From contig JAHIND010000023.1 of assembly GCA_018896025.1 (NCBI GenBank), forward strand, positions 1 to 64,000: 64,000 nucleotides of DNA, given 5' to 3'. This document shows positions 57,346 to 64,000 of the stretch, piece after piece. Below the pieces are notes generated by a model, which saw nothing but the letters and a program-made list of their open reading frames with translations, was not told where the DNA came from and did not search any database. A program made the translations under genes and the position numbers. This DNA comes from Pseudomonadota bacterium (GTDB lineage Bacteria > Desulfobacterota > Desulfarculia > Desulfarculales > Desulfarculaceae). Every line of letters starts with the position of its first letter. The stretch's first letter is position 1.

Positions 57346-58333
57346 GCTTTGGGGCCTCCTTTAGACCCGCCAATAACACCACCATGGCCAGCTCCGGCGC
57401 GGCGTTGCCCAGGATTTGTCCCTGGGTTCGGCGCACCTGGGCAAAGGCCCGGCAGGCGTCGGCGATATTCAGCTCCGCCGTGGGTCCGGGCAGCCAAGCC
57501 ATTTGGCCCCGCCCGGCGGCGGTGACCGCCGCGTCGCGAAAGTAAAGGGCCAGCAGGTCCAGGGCCTGGCTGATGCCCTCGCGGTCGATGCCGCCGCTGC
57601 CCCGGTGGGTTCCCACCAGGTCCTCGGCAAAGCCCCAGTCCTCCAGGGCTTGGCCTCCGGCGGTGAGTTGGTTTACCAGGCGCTCCAGGTCGGCCTGCAA
57701 TACGGCGGTGTCCAGTTGCAGGGCGCGGCCCAGGCTGCCCCCGGCCAGCCCCGCCTTGAGCCGGGCGTCGGCCTCGGGCTCGCCCCGGCGCACAAGCTCG
57801 GCGGCGATCTCCTCGGCGGTCAGCGGCATGAAGCTGACCTTGCGGCAGCGGCTGACCAGGGTGGGCAACAGCTCCTTGGCGTCGCCCACGGTGAGCACCA
57901 AAATATTGTTGGGCGGCGGCTCTTCCAGGGTCTTAAGTAGGGCGTTGGCGCTGGCCGGGTTCAGGTGCTCGGCCTGTTTTATCAGGATCATACGCTTGCC
58001 CCCGCCGAAGGGGGCGAAACCGGTGGCCCGGATGGCCTCGCGCACCGCCTCCACCTTGATCTGGCTGGAGCGGGCCTCGCTGGGCGGGGCCAGCACCAGA
58101 AAGTCTTCATGGGTTCCGGCGGCCAGACGGTGGCAAGAGCCGCACGCGCCGCAGGGTCCCTCCGGGGTTGGCTCGGTGCAGTTCACCGCCGCGAACATGG
58201 CCTGGGCCGTGGTGGCGCGTCCCACGCCGCTGGGGCCCACGAACATGTAGGCATGGGCCAGGCGCTGTGCGGCGATCTCGCCTTCCAGTTGGGCCACCGC
58301 TCGGCGCTGGCCTATGACACCGGTTAACCGCAT
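57338..58333 (-). CDS. holB: DNA polymerase III delta prime subunit
   Basis: A 331-residue clamp-loader subunit. AAA+ features: IGQRRAVAQLEGEI, AHAYMFVGPSGVGRATTA (Walker A with Arg in place of Lys), zinc cysteines CGACGSC, ALLKTLEEPPPNNILVL and LVSRCRKVSF. Loss of the P-loop lysine is expected for the non-hydrolysing delta prime subunit. It sits 6 bases behind tmk. Confidence 0.92.
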   Translation of the reverse strand: MRLTGVIGQRRAVAQLEGEIAAQRLAHAYMFVGPSGVGRATTAQAMFAAVNCTEPTPEGPCGACGSCHRLAAGTHEDFLVLAPPSEARSSQIKVEAVREAIRATGFAPFGGGKRMILIKQAEHLNPASANALLKTLEEPPPNNILVLTVGDAKELLPTLVSRCRKVSFMPLTAEEIAAELVRRGEPEADARLKAGLAGGSLGRALQLDTAVLQADLERLVNQLTAGGQALEDWGFAEDLVGTHRGSGGIDREGISQALDLLALYFRDAAVTAAGRGQMAWLPGPTAELNIADACRAFAQVRRTQGQILGNAAPELAMVVLLAGLKEAPKHA

Positions 58334-58339
58334 GATGCT

Positions 58340-59017
58340 CTACGCCGCCAAGCGCTTGAACTCCTTGAGCAAAGGTTCAGCCAGGGCCCAAACGGCCAAG
58401 GCCACCTCGTCCTGAGGCATGGAGGCGTCCACCACCTTGATGCGCTCCGGCTCGGCCGCAGCCTGGTCCAAAAACCCCTGGCGAACCTGCTGGTGAAACT
58501 CCTGGCCCTCGGCCTCCAGCCGGTCCGGGGTGAGGCCCAGCTCGCCCTGGCGCTTGGTTACTCGCTTCAGGCCCTGGCCCGGATCGAGGTCCAGCAGAAT
58601 AGTCAAATCGGGCCACACCTCGCCGCAGGCCCAGTGGTTGAGTCGGCGCACCCACTCCACTCCCAGGCCCCGGGCCCGGCCCTGGTACACCTCGCTGGAG
58701 TCGGCGAAGCGGTCGCAGATCACCACCTGGCCCCCATCAAGAGCCGGGGCGATGACCCGCTCCACGTGCTGGGCCCGGTCGGCCAGGTACAAAAACAGCT
58801 CCGAGCGCCGGCCGGGGTGGTCGTTGCCCGGGGTGGTCAACAGATCGCGCACCGAGGCGCCCAACTGGGTGGCCCCCGGCTCCCGGGTGCCGGTCACGGT
58901 AAGGCCCAGGCCCCGAGCCCGGCGCACCAGCATGTGCTGCTGGGTGCTCTTACCCACTCCCTCGCCGCCCTCCAGGGTGATGAAGGGCGGCACGACTTTG
59001 ACTTCTTCCACCGCCAT
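58340..59017 (-). CDS. tmk: Thymidylate kinase
   Basis: A 225-residue kinase that turns dTMP into dTDP. P-loop LEGGEGVGKSTQ near 16, REPGATQLG near 46, VVICDRFADSSEVYQG near 95 and a C-terminal lid (KRVTKRQGELG). Its ATG abuts the YhaM stop with no gap (TAGATG), so it is coupled to it. Confidence 0.93.
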   Translation of the reverse strand: MAVEEVKVVPPFITLEGGEGVGKSTQQHMLVRRARGLGLTVTGTREPGATQLGASVRDLLTTPGNDHPGRRSELFLYLADRAQHVERVIAPALDGGQVVICDRFADSSEVYQGRARGLGVEWVRRLNHWACGEVWPDLTILLDLDPGQGLKRVTKRQGELGLTPDRLEAEGQEFHQQVRQGFLDQAAAEPERIKVVDASMPQDEVALAVWALAEPLLKEFKRLAA

Positions 59018-60151
59018 CTAGGCCTCTCCCTGGTCCGCCCCGCCGAAAAGGTCCGGGGTGGTTTCCTCGGGCGGCTCGGGGCGCTTCTTGCGCTTGGCCG
59101 GACGGGGGGCCGCCTCGGCTTCGTTTTGCGCCGGTGGCGCGGCCTCGGCCTGGGCTTCGGGCGCGGGCGGAACCTCCTCGCCGGGCTCCAGGCCCTCCAG
59201 GGGGCCGGGGCCGGTGTAGAGGAAGCGCTCCAACAAACGGTGGTACTGACTCCAATGGCCCGGCCCGGCTTCCCGGCGGGCGGCTCCGGCCATGGCCATC
59301 TTGGCGTCCAAATCGTCGATAAAGTTCAAAACCAGGGCCTCGGCGGTCTTGGGCTTGCGCGGGCTGCCGAACTCGTAGGCCCCGTGGTGGCTGATAATCA
59401 TGTGCCGAAGATGTTCGGCCAGGTTGGGCGGGAAATCCTTTATCCCCGCCAGTTTGGCTTCGAGCATGCGCAGGCCCAGCACCAGGTGGCCTTCCATGCG
59501 ACCCTGGTCAGTGTAGTCGATGGGCGGGCCCAGGGTAAGCTCCTTGACCTTGCCCACGTCGTGCAGCAGGGCCCCGGCGATGAGCACCTGGGGCTCCAGG
59601 TCCGCCGGATACAGCCCAGCCAGGGCGCGGGCCGAGCGGGCGGTGCTCACCGTATGCTCTAAAAGTCCGTGCACATAGGCGTGGTGGGCTCCCTTGGCCG
59701 CCGGAGCGCGCTCAAAGGCGGCGGCGAACTCGGCGTCCCGCAGGAAGAAAGCCTCAAGTATTTGCTTCAAGTCCGGCTGGCTTACCCAGGACAGGGCCTC
59801 GGCCAGCCCGGCCTTCAGCTCGTCCAAAGAAATAGGGCTGGCGGGCAGGAAAGAAGCCGGTTCGGCGTCGGGGTCTTCGGCCAGGGTTTGCAGCACCACC
59901 TGGGTGCGGCCCTGGTAGGAGTCCACCCGGCCGGTGGCCCTCACCACCATACCCGGAGCCAGGGAGCCCAGCAGCTCCTCGGCCTGGTCCCAGAGGCGGC
60001 CCTCCAGCTCCCCGGTCCGGTCGCCCAGACGCAAGGTGCCGTAAGGCTTGCCGTTTTTGGTGGTGCCCATGGAGGAGCGCAACAGCAGATAGCTGCCGTC
60101 AAGCTCCTGGCCCGGCTGCAGGGAGGCCAGTTCGGGGGAGGCTTGGCTCAT
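59018..60151 (-). CDS. YhaM-like 3'-5' exoribonuclease (OB-fold plus HD domain)
   Basis: A 377-residue protein. An N-terminal OB fold (SYLLLRSSMGTTKNGKPYGT, GMVVRATGRVDSYQG) precedes an HD domain (HHAYVHGLLEHTVSTAR, AGALLHDVGKVKEL, MIISHHGAYEFGSPRKPKT). This pair is the YhaM/CBF1 arrangement, a Mn-dependent 3'-5' exoribonuclease in Bacillus. The tail is a ~75-residue Ala/Pro/Glu linker ending DLFGG. It overlaps purQ by 4 bases. Confidence 0.85.
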   Translation of the reverse strand: MSQASPELASLQPGQELDGSYLLLRSSMGTTKNGKPYGTLRLGDRTGELEGRLWDQAEELLGSLAPGMVVRATGRVDSYQGRTQVVLQTLAEDPDAEPASFLPASPISLDELKAGLAEALSWVSQPDLKQILEAFFLRDAEFAAAFERAPAAKGAHHAYVHGLLEHTVSTARSARALAGLYPADLEPQVLIAGALLHDVGKVKELTLGPPIDYTDQGRMEGHLVLGLRMLEAKLAGIKDFPPNLAEHLRHMIISHHGAYEFGSPRKPKTAEALVLNFIDDLDAKMAMAGAARREAGPGHWSQYHRLLERFLYTGPGPLEGLEPGEEVPPAPEAQAEAAPPAQNEAEAAPRPAKRKKRPEPPEETTPDLFGGADQGEA

Positions 60152-60996
60152 GCCAGGGTCTCCTGGGCGGCGGCCACCGCGTTGGTGAACACGGCCAGGC
60201 CCAGGCCCGGACCCAAGGGGTCGGGCTCCTGGCCGTTGCGGCGGGCCCGCTCCCGGTGCAGGGTCCAGTCGGGGTGCTGGCTGGCCCGGTAATAGCCCTC
60301 GGGGTGGGGCATCAGGCCGAAGACCCGCCCGCTGGGATCGCAGATCCCAGCGATGTCGTTCAGCGAGCCGTTGGGGTTGGCCGGGCGGCGTCCCTGGGCG
60401 GGCTTGCCCCTGCCGTCGCCGTAGCGCACCGCCACCATGCCCAGGTCTTCCAGCTTTTGCAAGGTGTCGTCATCGCAGACGAACTTGCCTTCGCCGTGGC
60501 GCACGGGCATGTCCACCCGGCTTAGACCCTTGGTGAACAGGCAGGGGCTGTTCTCCTGGGCCAGCAGCTCCACCCAGCGGTCCTGGAAGTTGCCGCAGTC
60601 GTTGGCGATCAGGGCCACCTGCCGCTCCCAGCCCCGCAGCATGGGCAACAGGCCCAGGTTCACCAGGGCCTGGAAGCCGTTGCAGATGCCCAGCACCAGG
60701 CCGCCGCGATCCAGGAAGGAGCGCAGCTGTGAGTTCAAGTGATTACCCAAACGTGTGGCCAAAAGCACCCCAGCCCCGTGGTCGTCGCCCCAGGCGAAGC
60801 CGCCGTCGAACACCAGTATCTGGTAATCGTCCAGGGTTTCCGTGGCGTTGCGCTTGGTAGTGCCGGTCAGGTCGCTGATATGCACTATGGAGGCCGCCGC
60901 CCCGGCCAAGTCGAGGGCGTGGGCCGTTTCGTTGTCGCAGTTGAGCCCGAAGCCGCTGAGCACCAGGGCCCTTACCTTGTCGTGGCCTGGCATCAC
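60148..60996 (-). CDS. purQ: Phosphoribosylformylglycinamidine synthase glutaminase subunit
   Basis: A 282-residue PurQ, which releases ammonia from glutamine for PurL in purine synthesis. The class I amidotransferase triad is visible: nucleophile Cys in GLVLGICNGFQ, and His-Glu in LMPHPEGYY. Opening VRALVLSGFGLNCDNETAHA is typical. It follows purL with a 4-base overlap. Confidence 0.92.
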   Translation of the reverse strand: MMPGHDKVRALVLSGFGLNCDNETAHALDLAGAAASIVHISDLTGTTKRNATETLDDYQILVFDGGFAWGDDHGAGVLLATRLGNHLNSQLRSFLDRGGLVLGICNGFQALVNLGLLPMLRGWERQVALIANDCGNFQDRWVELLAQENSPCLFTKGLSRVDMPVRHGEGKFVCDDDTLQKLEDLGMVAVRYGDGRGKPAQGRRPANPNGSLNDIAGICDPSGRVFGLMPHPEGYYRASQHPDWTLHRERARRNGQEPDPLGPGLGLAVFTNAVAAAQETLA

Positions 60997-63900
60997 ACCA
61001 TCCTCCCGAAGCGCCGCCGCCAGGCCCGGCGCATCTGGGCACCCTTGAGGGCCAGCACCGGCTCACCGGCCAGGCTTACCTCAAGCTCCTGTTTGCGGGT
61101 GACCTGGCCGATCTGGGCCCAGGGCACATCTTCTAGTAAACGCTCGAACTCATCGCACCACTTCGGAGCCACGGTCACCACCATGCGGCCGGTGGATTCG
61201 CTGAACAACAGGCGCATGGCGTCCAACTCATCGTAGGCGGGCACCCCGTCCAGCTCCACGCTCAGGCCCAGACGCCCGGCCAGGACCATGCGGGCCAGGG
61301 CCAGGGCCAAACCGCCCCGGCTGGGCACGCAGGCCGAGGCCACCAGGCCGTCCTTCAGCCCGGCGTACACCGCCCGGCACAGGCGCTTGCTGGCATCGAA
61401 ATCGCTTTGAGGCACGTTTAGCCCGGTGTGGCCCAGCAGGCCGTACAGGGCGCCGGCCCCCAGCTCGTCCTGGGTGAGGCCCAACACGTACACATAGTCC
61501 CCGGCCATCTTGGGCTCCAGGGTCTGCAAGGCCCCCAGGTCGGGCACCGGGGCGGTGGCGGTGAACATCATGGTGGGCGGCCCGCTCACCCGCTGGGTGA
61601 GGCCGTGGATGCCGGTGAGGGTGCCGTCCACGTACATAGAGTCCTTGCCCGAGAGCAAGGGGACCTCCAAGGCCAGGCAGGCGTCCTTGAGCCCCCAGCA
61701 GGCGCGCACCAGCTGGGCCGCCTTGTAACGGCCGTCGGGGTTGCCCAGCGGGTCGTGGATGATGCTGGGCCAGCAGAAGTTGTCCACCCCGCCCACCTGC
61801 TCGGGATCGCCGCCCACCGCCACCAGGCGGCGCATGGCCTCCTCCACGCTGGCGGTGACCATGTGGTAGGTGTCGATGTCGCCGTAGTCGGTGAGTAGCA
61901 CCTGGGCCATGGCCAGGCCCGCCCGGGAGGTGAGCACCGGCAGGATAACCGCCGCCTCGGAGGGAGCGTCCTGGTCGCGGCCCACAAAGGGCTTGACCAG
62001 GCTGGTGCCCTGCACCTCGTGGTCGTACTGGCGGTTGATCCACTCGCGGGAGCAGAGGTTGGGCGAGTCCAAGAGGTCCAGCACCAGGCCGCTCAGGTCG
62101 GCGGGCGGCTTGAGAACCGGCTCGCTGAGGCCACGGGCGGCGGGCGGGGTCCACAGGGCCTCGAACTCCCACTGGGGGAAGCCCTCTTCCAAAAACTCCA
62201 CGTCCACGTAGCAGCAGACGTCCTCGCCGTAGGTGAGCTTGAGCTTGCCGTCGCCGGTGAAGGTCCCGATCACCGTGGACTCCACCTGGTGCTTGTCGGC
62301 CAGGTCCATGAAGGCCTCGATGTCCCCCGGCTCCACGGCCACGGTCATGCGCTCCTGGCTCTCGCTCACCCAGATCTGCCAGGGGTCCAGGCCCGCGTAC
62401 TTGAGCGGCACCTTCTTGAGGTCCACCTCGGCGCCGGGGCTCAGGCGGGCGCTCTCGCCCACCGAGCTGCTCAGGCCGCCGCCGCCGTTGTCGGTGATGT
62501 AGGGCACCAACCCGGCGTCGCGGGCCTCCAGCAAAAAGTCGTGCATCTTCTTCTGGGTGTAGGGGTCGCCGATCTGCACGTGGCCCGCCGGGGTGTTCTC
62601 GCTGTAGCCCGCGCTGGAGGCGGTGACCCCGTGGATGCCGTCGGCCCCCACCCGGCCCCCGCACATCACCACCAACTGGCCGGGCTTGGTGGTCTTTTCC
62701 TCGGTGGGCTCGCCGTTCAGTTGGGCGGGGATCACCCCCACCGCCGAGACGAACACCAGGCACTTGCCCAGATAGCGGGGATCAAAGTAAAGGATGCCCG
62801 AGGCGGTGGGGATGCCGCTCTTGTTGCCCCCGTCGCGCACCCCCTCGATGATGCCGTCCAGCAACCGGCGCGGATGCAGGGCCGGGGTCAGCTCGCCGTC
62901 GTAGTCCCGGGGGGCCACGCAGAAGCCCCACAGCCCGGCCACCAGCTTGGAGCCCTTGCCGGTGCCCATGGGGTCGCGGTAGACCCCCACGATGCCGGTG
63001 ATGGCTCCGCCGTAGGCCTCCATGTTGCTGGGGCTGTTGTGGGTCTCGCCGGTGATCACGTAGTTGTTCTCGTGGTCCAGCTTGGCCACCCCGGCGTTGT
63101 CCCACAACACGCTCACCACCCAGTCCTTGGCCGCGGCCAATTCCTCGGTGGGGGCCTTGATGGTCTCCTTGAACAGGTTGGCCACCTCCCGGCGTTCGCC
63201 GCTCACCAAATCCTGATACACGAAGCGCCCGCCAAAGGTGTTGTGGTTGCAATGGTCGCTGCGGGCCTGGCTTACGTATTCCAGCTCCACGTCGGTGGGG
63301 TCGCCCAGGCCCACGGCCCGGCGCTGCTCGCGCACCTTGGGGTCGTTGAAATAGGCCCGGATCACCGGCAGGTCGGCCTGGTTCAAGAACAGGTCCCGGG
63401 CGGCGCTCAGGTCCATCAGCTCCTGGTCGCTGCCTATGGCCAGGCTCTTGAAGCCAGGCTGGTGGGTGAGCCGCACCTTGGGCACGGTGACCCCCACTCC
63501 CTGCTCGCTGTCCCACTTGCCGCGCGGGATTATGCGCCAGGTCTGGATGAGCCCGTTGGCCAAGAGCTGGCGGCAGATGGCCTCGGCCCCGGCGGCGTCC
63601 AGCTTGGGGGCCTGGATCAGGAACAGGCGGCTGAAGTACACCGCCTCGTCCTCGCCGAAGCCGCGGCCCAGCACGTCGGCCATGGCCTCCAAGGCGGTGT
63701 CGCCCTGGTTGTCCTTCACGCCGGGCTTGAAGCCGACCCACAGGGCCCAGTGGAAGCCGGGCAGCACCTCATGGGCCAGGGGCGAAAAGGAGCTGAGCTC
63801 GGTCACCGGGTTGGTGAATATTTCCTGCCGGACCCGCTGTAGTTGGGCGGAGTCCAGCTTGGTGTCAAAGGTCAGGACCTTGAGCACCCGAACTTTGTCC

Positions 63901-63998
63901 AGGGCCAGCCCCAGGTAGGCGCGGGCCTTGGTGATGAGCCCGCTCGCGGCGGGGTCGTTAAGCTGGGGCTTGAGGCCTATTTCCAGGCGCTGGGCCAT
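60993..63998 (-). CDS. purL: Phosphoribosylformylglycinamidine synthase large subunit with PurS-like head
   Basis: A 1001-residue FGAM synthase that converts FGAR to FGAM. Residues 1-80 look like a PurS domain (LALDKVRVLKVLTFD), residues 165 on carry two AIRS-type ATPase halves (SQARSDHCNHNTFGGRFVYQ, THNSPSNMEAYGGAITG, DNGGGGLSSSVGESARL, LLSGKDSMYVDG). It lacks the C-terminal glutaminase, which is PurQ. The ATG at 63996-63998 is two bases from the window edge, so an earlier start outside cannot be excluded. Confidence 0.92.
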   Translation of the reverse strand: MAQRLEIGLKPQLNDPAASGLITKARAYLGLALDKVRVLKVLTFDTKLDSAQLQRVRQEIFTNPVTELSSFSPLAHEVLPGFHWALWVGFKPGVKDNQGDTALEAMADVLGRGFGEDEAVYFSRLFLIQAPKLDAAGAEAICRQLLANGLIQTWRIIPRGKWDSEQGVGVTVPKVRLTHQPGFKSLAIGSDQELMDLSAARDLFLNQADLPVIRAYFNDPKVREQRRAVGLGDPTDVELEYVSQARSDHCNHNTFGGRFVYQDLVSGERREVANLFKETIKAPTEELAAAKDWVVSVLWDNAGVAKLDHENNYVITGETHNSPSNMEAYGGAITGIVGVYRDPMGTGKGSKLVAGLWGFCVAPRDYDGELTPALHPRRLLDGIIEGVRDGGNKSGIPTASGILYFDPRYLGKCLVFVSAVGVIPAQLNGEPTEEKTTKPGQLVVMCGGRVGADGIHGVTASSAGYSENTPAGHVQIGDPYTQKKMHDFLLEARDAGLVPYITDNGGGGLSSSVGESARLSPGAEVDLKKVPLKYAGLDPWQIWVSESQERMTVAVEPGDIEAFMDLADKHQVESTVIGTFTGDGKLKLTYGEDVCCYVDVEFLEEGFPQWEFEALWTPPAARGLSEPVLKPPADLSGLVLDLLDSPNLCSREWINRQYDHEVQGTSLVKPFVGRDQDAPSEAAVILPVLTSRAGLAMAQVLLTDYGDIDTYHMVTASVEEAMRRLVAVGGDPEQVGGVDNFCWPSIIHDPLGNPDGRYKAAQLVRACWGLKDACLALEVPLLSGKDSMYVDGTLTGIHGLTQRVSGPPTMMFTATAPVPDLGALQTLEPKMAGDYVYVLGLTQDELGAGALYGLLGHTGLNVPQSDFDASKRLCRAVYAGLKDGLVASACVPSRGGLALALARMVLAGRLGLSVELDGVPAYDELDAMRLLFSESTGRMVVTVAPKWCDEFERLLEDVPWAQIGQVTRKQELEVSLAGEPVLALKGAQMRRAWRRRFGRMV

Positions 63999-64000
63999 GG

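Noticed and set aside
57338..58333. Broken P-loop in HolB as a sign of decay
   Set aside because: The delta prime subunit normally lacks a working ATP site, so this is expected.

Overview
The window looks like chromosomal DNA around the replication origin of a strictly anaerobic, GC-rich bacterium, most like a sulfate-reducing or syntrophic deltaproteobacterium (Desulfarculales/Desulfobacterota type). The reasons are an acetogen-type CO dehydrogenase/acetyl-CoA synthase operon, many Fe-S proteins, DUF3786, DUF2284, DUF134 and DUF5320 genes, and the repeat families common in such genomes. This is inference; there is no rRNA in the window.

Layout. 1-8.6 kb: a TtuA-like tRNA thiolase, an Fe-S protein, a sigma-70 factor, a cysteine synthase/cysteinyl-tRNA synthetase-like fusion and small secreted or HicB-like proteins. 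8.6-13.1 kb: repeat-rich spacers, an Smr protein, DUF3786, a BFD-like [2Fe-2S] protein and a first CooC ATPase. 13.2-24.4 kb: AsmA-like, PAS and glycosidase-like proteins, gpsA-gyrA on the minus strand, a lipoprotein and two alpha/beta hydrolases. 24.7-39.6 kb: the origin district, with gyrB on plus and dnaN and dnaA on minus, and a candidate oriC between dnaA and dnaN. Two AT-rich islands interrupt this district. The first (about 27.15-30.47 kb) carries a MerR-like regulator, a two-helix membrane protein, a membrane-tailed dCTP deaminase-like protein, a radical SAM/SPASM enzyme and a DUF2284 protein.

39.9-49.7 kb: cooC2-acsD-acsA-acsB-acsC-acsE plus a 53-residue ORF, encoding the carbonyl branch of the Wood-Ljungdahl pathway. 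AcsE moves the methyl group from methyl-tetrahydrofolate to the AcsCD corrinoid protein, AcsA supplies CO, AcsB makes acetyl-CoA, and CooC probably loads nickel. AcsD has a long Ala/Lys-rich C-terminal extension whose last ~38 residues recur as the tiny ORF that ends the operon. 49.8-53.1 kb: a methyltransferase, a DUF134/DUF5320 locus with an operator-like palindrome, a TraT-like lipoprotein and a SpoIIAA-like protein. 53.8-64.0 kb: a tightly overlapping minus-strand housekeeping operon, purL-purQ-yhaM-tmk-holB-ricT-metG.

The most unusual items are the AT-rich dCTP deaminase-like/radical SAM island, the duplicated AcsD tail peptide, the CysK-CysRS fusion with both class I synthetase signatures degraded, the candidate oriC with non-canonical boxes, and a family of stem-loop repeats in the intergenic regions.
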